DNA from: Alphaproteobacteria bacterium RIFCSPHIGHO2_12_FULL_66_14
Lineage (GTDB): Bacteria; Pseudomonadota; Alphaproteobacteria; Reyranellales; Reyranellaceae
Assembly (NCBI GenBank): GCA_001767945.1
Contig: MEMN01000063.1
Span: 1-36,791, forward strand
Length of the DNA: 36,791 nt
Reading direction: 5' to 3'
Part shown: piece by piece, positions 25,245 to 34,060 of the stretch
Layout of the letters: each line of letters opens with the position of its first letter
Numbering within the stretch: the stretch's first letter is position 1
The notes under the pieces: generated by a model
Told to the model about the DNA's origin: nothing
The model's input: only the letters and a program-made list of their open reading frames with translations
Database searches by the model: none
Position numbers and translations under genes: made by a program

Positions 25245-25943
25245 TTAGGGTTGAAGGCGATAGCCGCCGCGGTCGGTGATCAGGATGGCGGCACTGGCCG
25301 GATCCTTCTCGATCTTCTGGCGCAGGCGGTAGATGTGGGTTTCGAGCGTATGCGTCGTGACGCCCGCGTTGTAACCCCAGACCTCGTTCAGCAAGACATC
25401 GCGCGCCACCGGGCGGTCACCGGCACGAAACAGGTATTTCAGGATCGAGGCTTCCTTGTCGGTGAGCCGGACCTTCTTCTTGCCGCCCTTCTCCATCAGC
25501 AACTTGGCCGCCGGATGAAATTCGTAGGGCCCGATGGTCATGACCGCGTCCTCGCTGCGCTCGTGCTGGCGCAGGTGGGCGCGCAGCCGGGCGAGCAGGA
25601 CGTTGATGCGGAACGGCTTGGTGACGTAGTCGTTGGCGCCCGATTCGAGGCCCAGGATCGTGTCGGCGTCGCTATCGGCGGCGGTGAGCATGATGACGGG
25701 TGAGCGCACACCCTGGCGCCGCATCAGCTTGCACAGCTCTCGTCCGTCCATGTCGGGCAGGCCGATGTCGAGCAGGATGGCGTCGTAGTGGGCCAGCTTG
25801 GCTTTCTCCAGCCCCTCGGCGGCGGTGCCGACCTGGATAGTGGTGAAGCCGTCATAGAGATCGAGCTGCTCGGCCAGGACAGTGCGTAGCGCCTGGTCAT
25901 CGTCGACCAGCAGGATTTTCTTGCCACGATTGTTTACAGACAT
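25245..25943 (-). CDS. OmpR/PhoB-family response regulator
   Basis: 232 residues. The receiver domain is complete: acidic pocket LLVDDDQ, phospho-acceptor Asp in AILLDIGLPDMDG, Thr in IMLTAADSD and Lys in VTKPFRINVL. The C-terminal winged helix reads VRLTDKEASILKYLF, then VWGYNAGVTTHTLETHIYRLRQKIE and ITDRGGYRLQP. No histidine kinase is adjacent; the kinase fragment at the window start is 25 kb away. It precedes di-iron oxygenase 2 on the same strand, so it could be co-transcribed with or regulate it (inference only). It diverges from ribA. Confidence 0.93.
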   Translation of the reverse strand: MSVNNRGKKILLVDDDQALRTVLAEQLDLYDGFTTIQVGTAAEGLEKAKLAHYDAILLDIGLPDMDGRELCKLMRRQGVRSPVIMLTAADSDADTILGLESGANDYVTKPFRINVLLARLRAHLRQHERSEDAVMTIGPYEFHPAAKLLMEKGGKKKVRLTDKEASILKYLFRAGDRPVARDVLLNEVWGYNAGVTTHTLETHIYRLRQKIEKDPASAAILITDRGGYRLQP

Positions 25944-26045
25944 GCTGATGCTACCTGCGCGCCGCCCGGGAACACTCTATATGGTACGCGGAACGGGCAA
26001 AAGCGGTTCACTTCGACGAAAATCCACCCCATGTTAAAGGAAAGC

Positions 26046-27227
26046 ATGATCCCGGGTCAGGTTCATTCCCGTACCGCCTCAGCGCTCGCCGCCGTCGAGC
26101 GCGCCATGGCGGAGTTGCGTCGCGGTGGCATCGTCCTGATACGCGACGACGATGGCTGCAGCGGGCTGGCGATTGCCGCCGAATCCTGCGGCCCGCGGGC
26201 ACTCCAGCGCCTCCAGGGCCTTGCCCAGGCAGCACCCGTACTGGTCACTACGCGCCGCCGCGCCGAGGCCATCGGCATGGAAATTCCGCCCCACATCGCC
26301 GGCGGCATGGGCGAGACCAACAAACCGATCACCCTCGACCTGCCCGAGGGCGTGCCGGTCGACGTCATTCTGCGGCCGCACGAGGTCGATCCGCCCGATC
26401 ACCAGGGCGGGGCGACCCGCCATGTGGCACTCCGCCATCTGTCGCGGCCCGTGGCGAGCCACGCGCCGCTGATCGCCCAGACGGCGATCGAACTCGCCAA
26501 GCTTTCGCGCCTACTGCCCGCCGTCGTGCTGGGACCGCTCAGCCGCGACCCCAACAACAAGCGGCGCGACTGGGCTCGCGAGCAGGATCTGATCTACGTC
26601 GAAGCCGCCGACATTCTGGCCTACGAAGACACCGCCGCGCGCAACCTCCAGCAGGTGGCGCAGGCGCATGTGCCGCTCGAGGGCGCCGAGAACGCCCGCA
26701 TCCTCGCTTGGCGGCCGAGCGACGGCGGCAAGGAGCATCTCGCCATCGTGGTCGGCGAGATCGACCCGACCGAGCCGGTGCTGATCCGGCTCCATTCCGA
26801 ATGCTTCACCGGCGATCTTCTGGGCTCGCTGCGCTGCGACTGCGGCGTGCAGCTGCGTGGCGCCATCGCCGAGATCGCCAAGCAAGGCTCGGGGGTACTG
26901 CTCTATCTCGCGCAGGAAGGCCGCGGCATCGGCCTCGTCAACAAGCTACGCGCCTACGAGCTGCAGGACGACGGCTTCGACACCATCGACGCCAACGAGC
27001 AGCTCGGCTTCGACGCCGACGAACGCATCTATGCGCCGGCCGCGACCATGCTGGCCCGCATGGGCATCCAGCGGGTGCGGCTGATGACCAACAATCCGGA
27101 GAAGATCCGCGGGCTGGAGCGTTACGGCATCGAGGTCGCCGAACGCGTGGCCCACGCCTTCCCGGCCAACGGTCACAACGAGAACTACCTGCGCACCAAG
27201 GCCGAACGCGCGGGACACTTGCTGTAG
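26046..27227 (+). CDS. ribA: GTP cyclohydrolase II with degenerate RibB-like N-domain
   Basis: 393 residues from ATG 26046 (AGGA 4 nt upstream); ATG 26031 would add five. The C-terminal half is a complete GTP cyclohydrolase II: RLHSECFTGDLLGSLRCDCGVQL with the three zinc cysteines, LYLAQEGRGIGLVNKLRAY, DANEQLGF and RLMTNNPEKIRGLERYGI. It opens GTP in the first step of riboflavin synthesis. The N-terminal half aligns by feel to DHBP synthase (RRGGIVLIRDDDGCSG), but the acidic EDREN residues and HTEA motif are lost, so it should not make DHBP. The decayed domain is found in several alphaproteobacteria. No other rib genes are near. Confidence 0.92.
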   Translation: MIPGQVHSRTASALAAVERAMAELRRGGIVLIRDDDGCSGLAIAAESCGPRALQRLQGLAQAAPVLVTTRRRAEAIGMEIPPHIAGGMGETNKPITLDLPEGVPVDVILRPHEVDPPDHQGGATRHVALRHLSRPVASHAPLIAQTAIELAKLSRLLPAVVLGPLSRDPNNKRRDWAREQDLIYVEAADILAYEDTAARNLQQVAQAHVPLEGAENARILAWRPSDGGKEHLAIVVGEIDPTEPVLIRLHSECFTGDLLGSLRCDCGVQLRGAIAEIAKQGSGVLLYLAQEGRGIGLVNKLRAYELQDDGFDTIDANEQLGFDADERIYAPAATMLARMGIQRVRLMTNNPEKIRGLERYGIEVAERVAHAFPANGHNENYLRTKAERAGHLL

Positions 27228-27306
27228 GCCCCTCAACACCGGCTTGATCCAAGTCACTCCACGCCTGCCCGGCGGGCGCTAACGTACAGTTTTGGAGTAT
27301 CGGGTA

Positions 27307-28416
27307 ATGCGCGTCGGAGTTCCCAGGGAAATCAAGGACCATGAATACCGCGTCGGCCTCGTGCCCTCGTCGGTGGCCGAACTCGTGCGTCACGGTCATG
27401 AGGTTCTGGTGGAGCATGGGGCTGGCCTCGGCGCCGGCCTCGATGACGACCTCTACGTCGCCGCCGGTGCCAGGATTGCGGCGGATGCCGCAATGGTTTT
27501 CGCCGAGGCCGAACTGATCGTAAAGGTCAAGGAGCCGCTGCCGGCGGAGCGTTCTCGGCTGCGGCGCGGCCAGGTGTTGTTCACCTATCTCCATCTCGCC
27601 CCCGATCCGGAGCAGACGCGCGCGCTCCTTGCCAGCGGCGTGACGGCGATCGCCTACGAGACCGTCACATCGCCCGTCGGCGGGCTGCCACTGCTGACGC
27701 CGATGTCGGAGATTGCCGGTCGGCTCGCGCCGCAAGTCGGCGCCCGCTATCTGGAACGCACGGAAGGCGGCCGCGGCGTGTTGCTGGGCGGTGTGCCCGG
27801 CGTGCCGCCTGCCGAGGTCGTCGTGCTGGGCGGCGGCGTGTCTGGTACCCATGCCGCTACCATTGCGCTCGGCATGGGCGCCACGGTGTTCGTGGTCGAT
27901 CGCTCCGGCGAGGCACTGCGGCGCATTGCGGCGCAGTTCCCCGGCGTGCGGACGATCTTCTCGACCCACGACGCACTCGCCCACATCCTGCGCCGCGCTG
28001 ACCTTCTGGTTGGCGCCGTGCTGGTGCCAGGGGCTGCCGCCCCGAAGCTTGTGACCCGCGAAATGGTGGCCGCGATGAAGTCCGGCAGTGTGATCGTCGA
28101 CATCGCCATCGATCAGGGTGGCTGCTGCGAGACCTCGCGCCCGACCACGCATTCCCATCCGACCTACCTCGAAGAGGGCGTGATCCACTACTGCGTCACC
28201 AACATGCCGGGGGCGGTTGCCCGGACCTCGACCTTTGCCCTGAACAACGCCACGCTGCCGTTCGTGCTGGCGCTCGCCGACAAGGGCTGGCGGCAGGCCA
28301 TCGCCGACGACCCGCACCTGCGTAACGGACTCAACGTTCATGCCGGGCAGCTCACCTGCCGGCCGGTCGCGGAAGCCCAGGGCCTCGTCTTCATCCCGCC
28401 CGACGGGGTGGTCTGA
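27307..28416 (+). CDS. ald: Alanine dehydrogenase
   Basis: 369 residues from ATG 27307 (MRVGVPREIKDHEYRVGL), with GGAG 9 nt upstream. It is NAD-dependent, converting L-alanine to pyruvate and ammonium. Family motifs include VKVKEPL with the catalytic Lys, FTYLHLA with the catalytic His, VVVLGGGVSGTHAATIALGMGATV (Rossmann), DIAIDQGGCCETSRPT and NMPGAVARTST. Its length matches Ald and its near relative the PNT alpha subunit, but the C-terminal end and the DQGG motif favour Ald. The exonuclease gene begins 11 nt later. Confidence 0.95.
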   Translation: MRVGVPREIKDHEYRVGLVPSSVAELVRHGHEVLVEHGAGLGAGLDDDLYVAAGARIAADAAMVFAEAELIVKVKEPLPAERSRLRRGQVLFTYLHLAPDPEQTRALLASGVTAIAYETVTSPVGGLPLLTPMSEIAGRLAPQVGARYLERTEGGRGVLLGGVPGVPPAEVVVLGGGVSGTHAATIALGMGATVFVVDRSGEALRRIAAQFPGVRTIFSTHDALAHILRRADLLVGAVLVPGAAAPKLVTREMVAAMKSGSVIVDIAIDQGGCCETSRPTTHSHPTYLEEGVIHYCVTNMPGAVARTSTFALNNATLPFVLALADKGWRQAIADDPHLRNGLNVHAGQLTCRPVAEAQGLVFIPPDGVV

Positions 28417-28427
28417 AGGAGCGGGCG

Positions 28428-29150
28428 ATGGCCGATCGTCCTGTCCTGGTGTTCGATCTCGAGACGGTGCCCGACGTGCACGCCTATGCCGCAACCGCCG
28501 GGCTCGAGGGTCGCCCCGAGCGGACGGTGCGCGAACAGATGGGCGATAAGTTCCCCCGCCAGATCTTCCATCGCATCGTCTGCATCGGCGCCCTCAAGGC
28601 CCGTCGCGCGGACGATGGCGCTTGGCAGGTGCAGGCGCTCGCCGCCCCCCATCTCGGCGAGCGATCCGAACGGGACATGATCCAGGATCTCGCCGACAGG
28701 GTCGCCGACCTCGACCCGCGCCTCATCACCTTCAACGGCATTTCCTTCGATCTGCCGGTCCTGCGCTATCGGGCGATGATCCATTCCATAAGTGCGCCCG
28801 GCTTGGCGAGGCGGCGCTACTTCGAGCGGTTCGGCCCGGATACCGTCGACCTCTGCGACATGCTTTCCGGATTCGAGCGCCATGCCCGGGTGACGCTGCA
28901 TCAGCTCAGCCGCGTGCTGGACCTGCCGGGCAAGCCGGAAGGCGTCGACGGCAGCGAGGTCGAGACCATGGTGCGGGGCGGCAAGCTCGACGAACTGGCG
29001 CGCTATTGCACCAGCGACGTGGTCAACACCTACCGGGTCTGGCTGCGCTACGAGCTGTTTCGCGGCCGCCTCGGTGAGGTCGAATTCGCCGCCAGCGAAA
29101 GATCCCTGGCGGCCTTTCTCGCGACCAACGACAGTCGCCCGTCGACCTGA
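28428..29150 (+). CDS. Predicted 3'-5' exonuclease of the PolB-related family
   Basis: 240 residues. Exo I is FDLETVPD (D and E), Exo II is LITFNGISFDLPVLRYR and Exo III is LARYCTSDVVNTYRVWL (YxxxD type), the DEDDy set. IFHRIVCIGAL also fits the PF10108-like group of stand-alone exonucleases. Such proteins probably act in DNA or RNA end processing. It lies 11 nt downstream of ald, an apparently unrelated operon partner. Activity is inferred from the residues. Confidence 0.85.
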   Translation: MADRPVLVFDLETVPDVHAYAATAGLEGRPERTVREQMGDKFPRQIFHRIVCIGALKARRADDGAWQVQALAAPHLGERSERDMIQDLADRVADLDPRLITFNGISFDLPVLRYRAMIHSISAPGLARRRYFERFGPDTVDLCDMLSGFERHARVTLHQLSRVLDLPGKPEGVDGSEVETMVRGGKLDELARYCTSDVVNTYRVWLRYELFRGRLGEVEFAASERSLAAFLATNDSRPST

Positions 29151-29179
29151 AAAGTTCGACATAGCCTGCCGATCCTGTG

Positions 29180-29196
29180 ACTACCTCGCAGGTAGT
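29180..29196. promoter_or_regulatory. Perfect 7-3-7 palindrome, operator candidate
   Basis: ACTACCT-cgc-AGGTAGT is a perfect dyad, 36 nt upstream of ATG 29233 of the EamA transporter and after the exonuclease stop. Half-sites of this type are used by TetR- and HxlR-type repressors. No such regulator is encoded in the window. Confidence 0.5.
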
Positions 29197-29232
29197 TGCC
29201 GATCTGCCGCGCCATGCCAAGTGCTTGCGACC

Positions 29233-30096
29233 ATGAACGAGCGGACAGGCGTCCTGATTGCGGTGCTGTCGAGTGCGCTGGGCGGCGGCGCGGCCGTGGC
29301 AACACGCTTCCTGATCGGCGGCCTCGATCCCATCGCGCTCGCCGCGGTGCGCTTCGGCGGCGGCGCGCTCTGCCTGCTGCCGCTGGCGCTGCTGCTGCGG
29401 CCGAAGTGGCCGGCACGGGCCGACTGGCCGGCCGTGGCCGGGCTGGGCTTCCTCTTCTATGCGGTGTTCATCGTCTTCTACAATCTGGCGCTCTCCTACA
29501 CGACCGTCGGGCGCGGCACGCTGGCGCTGTCGACGTTGCCACTGATGACCATGGTGGTGGGTGCCCTGCTCGGCGTCGAGGCGCTGAGCGCCCGCAAGAC
29601 GGCCGGTGTGCTGCTGGCCACGGGCGGCGTGGCGCTGGCGCTCACCGCGAGCCTCGGGACGGCGCCCGACGGCGCCTGGCGCGGCGACCTGATCATGGCC
29701 GGCGCCACGCTCTGCATGGCGCTCTACAACGTCTTCGCGCGGCCCTTCATCGCGCGCTCGAGCGCTCTCGGCTTCCTCACTCTCGGCATGGCGGTCGGCG
29801 GCGGCGCGCTGATCACTCTCTGCCTCGTCACCGGGCGAACGGCCCTGCTGCTGTCCCTCGACACGACCCAGATGCTCACCGGGATCTATCTCGCGGTCGG
29901 CGGCGGCGCGCTCGGCTTCTTCCTCTGGGTCGTGGCGCTCCGCCATGCGAGCCCGACGCGGGTCGCCAACACCATCACGGTCAATCCGCTGATCGCCATG
30001 GCGGCGGGAACCATGCTGCTGGGCGAACCGGTCACCGCCACCCTGGTACTGGGCCTTGTTGCCGTCTGCGCCGGCGTCTGGGTAGCGACGACATAG
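29233..30096 (+). CDS. EamA-family (DMT) transporter
   Basis: 287 residues from ATG 29233 (MNERTGVLIAVLSSALGGGAA). There are ten hydrophobic helices in two EamA repeats. Signs include AAVRFGGGALCLLPLALLL, YTTVGRGTLALSTLPLMTMVVGALL, and the second-repeat ASPTRVANTITVNPLIAMAAGTMLLGE with the conserved Pro and Glu. Members export or import small metabolites; the substrate is not predictable. It is preceded by a strong palindrome (29180-29196), suggesting regulated expression. Confidence 0.88.
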   Translation: MNERTGVLIAVLSSALGGGAAVATRFLIGGLDPIALAAVRFGGGALCLLPLALLLRPKWPARADWPAVAGLGFLFYAVFIVFYNLALSYTTVGRGTLALSTLPLMTMVVGALLGVEALSARKTAGVLLATGGVALALTASLGTAPDGAWRGDLIMAGATLCMALYNVFARPFIARSSALGFLTLGMAVGGGALITLCLVTGRTALLLSLDTTQMLTGIYLAVGGGALGFFLWVVALRHASPTRVANTITVNPLIAMAAGTMLLGEPVTATLVLGLVAVCAGVWVATT

Positions 30097-30143
30097 CACT
30101 GTCGCCCGCTTTGGGCGTTCATTCTCCCGTTGCGCGAAATTCT

Positions 30144-30156
30144 GGAAATGATTTCC
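30144..30156. promoter_or_regulatory. Perfect dyad upstream of the CoA operon
   Basis: GGAAAT-g-ATTTCC is a 6-1-6 dyad about 90 nt upstream of ATG 30246, next to an AT-rich run (tataaaaaat at 30181-30190). It could be an operator for the downstream operon. The pattern is short and no regulator is identified. Confidence 0.3.
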
Positions 30157-30245
30157 TCGTCCGCGGCAAACATCGCAGAATATAAAAAATCCTGACGTGT
30201 CCAGCGTGCCAAGATGCGGGATGCTGGGGACGAAGGGGGTTCTGC

Positions 30246-31088
30246 ATGACATTGCCTGTGCCAACGCTCGATCACGTTGTCATCAACGCGCGCGACGACA
30301 TGGACCGCGCCGCCGACATCTACCGGCGGCTCGGGTTTACGCTCACTGAGCGCGGCTATCATTCGCTGGGCTCGATGAACCACCTCGCCATGTTCGGCAC
30401 CGATTACCTCGAGCTGATCGCCATCCCAAAGGGCGCCACGACCGGCCGCATGGATCTGCTGACCTTCCCGTTTGGCCTCAACGGTCTGGTGTTCGGCTCC
30501 GAGGATTCGGCCATCACCTATAGCGAACTCACCAAGGTGGGTGTCCCCGTCGACCCGCCGGTCGAGTTCACACGACCGGTGAAAGTCGACGGCAAGGAAC
30601 ATGATGCCCGCTTTCGCACCGTGCGCATGAAGGCCGGCGTCGTGCCCTATGGTCGGGTCTATTACTGCCATCATTTCACGCGCGGCCTGGTGTGGCGTGA
30701 CGAGTGGCGCCACCACGCCAACGGCGTTGTGGCCGTGGTCCGTGCCCTGATCGTGGAGCCCGATCCGGCCAAGGGTGCCAAGCTCTATGCCGACATGTTC
30801 GGCCCGGAATCGGTGCGCGACATCAAGGGCGGCAAGAGCGTGGTCGTCGGCAATTCGCGCTTCGATATCGTGACCGAAGCGGCGCTTCGCGCCGAGTTCG
30901 GCGATTCGACGCCCGATGCCGAAGGTCGCCCCGCGTACATGGCCGGCCTCACCTTCCGCACGGTTTCGGTGGCGAAGGTGGCGCGTACTTTGCAGGACGG
31001 GAAGATCAGTGGTGTGGTTCAGGGCGCGGGACGGCTGGTCGTGCCGGCCAAGCAGGCGATGAACGCCGTGCTGGAGTTCATCGAGTAG
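30246..31088 (+). CDS. VOC (glyoxalase-like) family protein
   Basis: 280 residues. The N-terminal module LDHVVINARDDMDRAADIYRRLGF and MFGTDYLELIAIP are typical vicinal-oxygen-chelate betaalphabetabetabeta units, of the Glyoxalase_3 group. A second module begins near residue 155 (VVAVVRALIVEPDPAKGAKLYADMFG). Metal ligands would be His/Glu from both modules. The reaction is not known. It opens a compact operon: the acyl-CoA synthetase gene starts 2 nt after its stop. Confidence 0.8.
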   Translation: MTLPVPTLDHVVINARDDMDRAADIYRRLGFTLTERGYHSLGSMNHLAMFGTDYLELIAIPKGATTGRMDLLTFPFGLNGLVFGSEDSAITYSELTKVGVPVDPPVEFTRPVKVDGKEHDARFRTVRMKAGVVPYGRVYYCHHFTRGLVWRDEWRHHANGVVAVVRALIVEPDPAKGAKLYADMFGPESVRDIKGGKSVVVGNSRFDIVTEAALRAEFGDSTPDAEGRPAYMAGLTFRTVSVAKVARTLQDGKISGVVQGAGRLVVPAKQAMNAVLEFIE

Positions 31089-31090
31089 GC

Positions 31091-32599
31091 ATGGTGACGA
31101 TAAAATACGACAACCAGGGCGATGCGATCTCGCGCGACGTGCCGCGCGAGGCGCCGGCGCTGATCGATGCCGGCGGCAATGGAAGCGATCGCACCTATAC
31201 CTATGGCGACATCCTGCGCCTGAGCGGCGCCGTGGCGAGAGGCTTGCAGAAGCGCGGCCTCAAGCGCGGCGAGCGCGTGGCGATCATTTCGGCCAATCGC
31301 GCCGAGTTCCTGCTCACCTTCCTCGGCGCCCTGCAGGCAAGCCTGGTCGCGGTGCCGGTGAATTACAAGCTGCCAGCCGAGACTGTCGCCTACATCGTGG
31401 ACGATTGCGGCGCCAGGCTGGTGATCGGCGACGACGCACGGCTCGCGCTTGCACCCCAAAGTGTGCCGAAGATTTCCTTCGACTCTGATTTCTCGTCACT
31501 TCTCGATGATGGCCCGTTCACGCCGGCCAAGATGCAGCCCACGGAACCCGCGATGTTCCTCTACACATCGGGCTCGACGGGGCGGCCCAAAGGCGTGGTG
31601 CTGTCGCACTACTCGCATCTCTGGGCGATCAGCCAGCGCGTGCGGCGGCCGGTGTCGATCGGCCAGCGCTCACTGGTGGCAGCGCCGCTCTATCATATGA
31701 ATGGGCTGGCCATGTGCCAGACGACGCTGTCCCACGGCGACACCATCGTCCTGCTGCCGCAGTTCACGACCAGGGGCTACATCGAGGCCGCTGCCAGGCA
31801 TCGTGTGGCGTTCCTCACCTCCGTGCCGACCATGATCGCCATGATGCTGCGCGAGCGCGAGCTGCTGACCCAATCCGACCTGTCGGCGGTCGAGGCCGTG
31901 CGCATGGGCTCGGCGCCCATCACCCAGGCGCTGATCGATCAGGTGCGCGCCGTGTTCCCCAAGGCCCAGATCAGCAACGGCTACGGCACCACCGAGGCCG
32001 GCCCCGTCGTGTTCGGCCCGCATCCCAAGGGCATCCCGCAGCCCGAACTCTCGACCGGCTATCCGCACCCGGACGTCCAGCTCCGCCTGGTCCGCGACGG
32101 CCGGGAAGTGCAGGACGAGGGTGAGCTCGAGATGAAGTGCGGCGCGCTGATGACGCACTATCACAAGCTGCCCGAGGTCACCGCCCGGGCGATCACACCG
32201 GACGGCTACTACCGCACCAGCGACGTGTTCCGCCGCGACGAGAACGGCTTCTTCTATTTCGTCGGCCGCGTCGACGACATGTTCGTGTGCGGCGGCGAGA
32301 ACATCTATCCCGGCGAAGTCGAGACGATGCTGGAGCGCCATCCCGGCATCCACCAGGCGGCCGTCATCGCCGTGCCCGACGACCTCAAGGGCCACAAACC
32401 CATCGCCTTCGTCGTCAAGGCGCCCGGCGCCGCGGTCGACGAGCAGGCGATAAAGACCTATGCGCTGGCCAACGCGCCCGCCTATCAGCATCCGCGCCGC
32501 GTCTTCTTCGTCGATGAGATGCCGCTCGCCGGCACCAACAAGATCGACAAGCGCGTGCTCGCCAGGCAGATCCCAACGGGAGGAGACATCCAGAGATGA
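31091..32599 (+). CDS. Acyl-CoA synthetase (AMP-forming), class I adenylate-forming enzyme
   Basis: 502 residues from ATG 31091. A3 is FLYTSGSTGRPKGVVLSH, A5 is NGYGTTEAG, A7 is YYRTSDVFRRDENGFFYFVGR, A8 is DMFVCGGENIYPGEVE, and the catalytic Lys of A10 is in AGTNKIDKRVL. It activates a carboxylic acid as acyl-AMP, then forms the CoA thioester. The acid may be a fatty or aromatic acid; the sequence does not say which. It overlaps the next gene by 4 nt (ATGA), as does that gene with the thioesterase, so the three are tightly coupled. Confidence 0.92.
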   Translation: MVTIKYDNQGDAISRDVPREAPALIDAGGNGSDRTYTYGDILRLSGAVARGLQKRGLKRGERVAIISANRAEFLLTFLGALQASLVAVPVNYKLPAETVAYIVDDCGARLVIGDDARLALAPQSVPKISFDSDFSSLLDDGPFTPAKMQPTEPAMFLYTSGSTGRPKGVVLSHYSHLWAISQRVRRPVSIGQRSLVAAPLYHMNGLAMCQTTLSHGDTIVLLPQFTTRGYIEAAARHRVAFLTSVPTMIAMMLRERELLTQSDLSAVEAVRMGSAPITQALIDQVRAVFPKAQISNGYGTTEAGPVVFGPHPKGIPQPELSTGYPHPDVQLRLVRDGREVQDEGELEMKCGALMTHYHKLPEVTARAITPDGYYRTSDVFRRDENGFFYFVGRVDDMFVCGGENIYPGEVETMLERHPGIHQAAVIAVPDDLKGHKPIAFVVKAPGAAVDEQAIKTYALANAPAYQHPRRVFFVDEMPLAGTNKIDKRVLARQIPTGGDIQR

Positions 32600-33609
32600 A
32601 AGCAGCCGTCATCCGCGAGCACGGCGGCCCCGCCGTGCTGAATTTCGAGACCAGTTTCCCCGATCCCACGCCGGGCGAGGGCGATGTGATCGTGGCCGTG
32701 AAGGCCTCCTCGCTCAACTACCACGACGTCTTCACCCGCCGCGGCATGCCCGGCATCAAAGTGCCGATGCCCGCCATCATGGGCCTCGACGTCGCGGGCG
32801 AGATCGCCGAGGTCGGCGCCGGCGTCACCGGCTGGAGGAAGGGCGACCGCGTGCTGGTCGATCCGATCAACCGCGTCGAGGGCGGCCTGATGGGCGAGAC
32901 CGTGCATGGCGGCCTCGCCGAGTTCTGCAAGGCGCGCGCCCATCAGCTCATACGGATTCCCGACGGCGTGAACTTCGCCGACGCCGCCGCCCTTCCCGTC
33001 GCCTACGGCACGGCGCTGCGCATGATGGTGACCAACGGCCATGTCGCGAAGGGCGAGAAGGTCCTGATCCTGGGCGCTTCGGGCGGCGTCGGCGTCTGCT
33101 GCCTGCAGCTCGCCAAGCTCGCCGGCGCCGAGGTCATCGCCTGCGCCGGCACCGACGCCAAGGCCCGGCGCCTGGCCGAGCTCGGTGCCGACAAGACGAT
33201 CAACTACGTCGAGAAGGACTTCATGAAGGAAATCTTCGCGATGTACGGCAAGCCGACGCGGCGCGGCGCCGGCACCGACCAGGGCGTCGACGTAGTGGTG
33301 AACTACACCGGCGGCGACACCTGGGTGAACTCGATGAAGTGCCTCAAGGTCGGCGGCCGCCTGCTGACCTGCGGCGCCACCGCGGGCTACGACCCCAAGG
33401 AGGACATCCGCTTCATCTGGACCTTCGAACTGAAGGTGCTGGGCTCCAACGGCTGGATGCGCACCGACATCGAGAAGCTGCTGGACCTGGTGCAGAGCGG
33501 CAAGCTCAAGGTGTTGGTCGACAAGATCTATCCGCTGGCCGAGGCCCGGGAGGCGTTGCGCGTGATCGAAGACCGCGAAGTGTTCGGCAAGATCGTGGTG
33601 GCGCCATGA
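32596..33609 (+). CDS. Medium-chain dehydrogenase/reductase, quinone oxidoreductase-like
   Basis: 337 residues. The GroES-like N-domain (SLNYHDVFTRRGMPGIKVPMPAIMGLDVAGEIAEVG) is followed by the NADPH Rossmann motif LILGASGGVGVCCLQLAKLAGAEVI. The structural-zinc cysteine loop of alcohol dehydrogenases is absent, favouring the zinc-less quinone or enoyl reductase branch. It probably reduces an enoyl or similar double bond. ATG overlaps the synthetase stop and its own stop overlaps the thioesterase start. Confidence 0.88.
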   Translation: MKAAVIREHGGPAVLNFETSFPDPTPGEGDVIVAVKASSLNYHDVFTRRGMPGIKVPMPAIMGLDVAGEIAEVGAGVTGWRKGDRVLVDPINRVEGGLMGETVHGGLAEFCKARAHQLIRIPDGVNFADAAALPVAYGTALRMMVTNGHVAKGEKVLILGASGGVGVCCLQLAKLAGAEVIACAGTDAKARRLAELGADKTINYVEKDFMKEIFAMYGKPTRRGAGTDQGVDVVVNYTGGDTWVNSMKCLKVGGRLLTCGATAGYDPKEDIRFIWTFELKVLGSNGWMRTDIEKLLDLVQSGKLKVLVDKIYPLAEAREALRVIEDREVFGKIVVAP

Positions 33610-34034
33610 GCGAGACCATCCAGCCGCTGAGCGGCGACGAGCTGCAGAAGATGCTCGACAATTCGCCGTTCATCGCCTTCCTCGGCCTCAAGGTCACCGA
33701 GGCCGACCCGGTCAGGGAGCAGGTCACCATGAGCTGCGTCATGCGGCCGGAGTTCGAGCGCGGCAAGGGCACCGGCCAATGGCACGGCGGCCCGATCGCC
33801 GCGATCATCGACACCGTCGGCGACTATGCGCTGATCATGGCGCTGCGTCGCGGCCTGCCGACCATCAACTTCCGCGTCGATTATCTCCGGCCCGCGATCA
33901 AGACGGCGCTCACCATCACGGCGCGCGTGCGCCGTGCCGGCAAAAGTGTGGGCGTGGTCGATGTCGACGTGTTCAACGACCAGAAGGCGCTGGTCGCCGT
34001 CGGCCGCGCCACCTATTCGACGTTGGCCGGCTGA
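33606..34034 (+). CDS. PaaI-family hotdog thioesterase
   Basis: 142 residues. The hotdog helix and loop QWHGGPIAAIIDTVGDYAL with conserved HGG, and PTINFRVDYLRPAIKT, are typical of acyl-CoA thioesterases of the PaaI/YdiI group (DUF4442 or 4HBT). It hydrolyses aberrant or product acyl-CoAs, which fits the preceding acyl-CoA synthetase. Start ATG 33606 overlaps the reductase stop (ATGA). The following secreted protein gene starts 26 nt later. Confidence 0.88.
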   Translation: MSETIQPLSGDELQKMLDNSPFIAFLGLKVTEADPVREQVTMSCVMRPEFERGKGTGQWHGGPIAAIIDTVGDYALIMALRRGLPTINFRVDYLRPAIKTALTITARVRRAGKSVGVVDVDVFNDQKALVAVGRATYSTLAG

Positions 34035-34060
34035 CCTCCGGTTCAGCTATGATCGGGCGC

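Noticed and set aside
25234-25250. CCCTA/TAGGG hairpin at the end of the response regulator gene
   Set aside because: Only five base pairs with a seven-base loop; too weak to call a terminator.
26938-28494. 518-codon open frame on the minus strand
   Set aside because: It lies opposite ribA and ald, both well conserved, and its low-complexity Arg/His content shows no domain.
29023-30264. 413-codon open frame on the minus strand
   Set aside because: It is antisense to the EamA transporter and rich in Glu/Gln/His repeats caused by codon bias, not a real coding signal.
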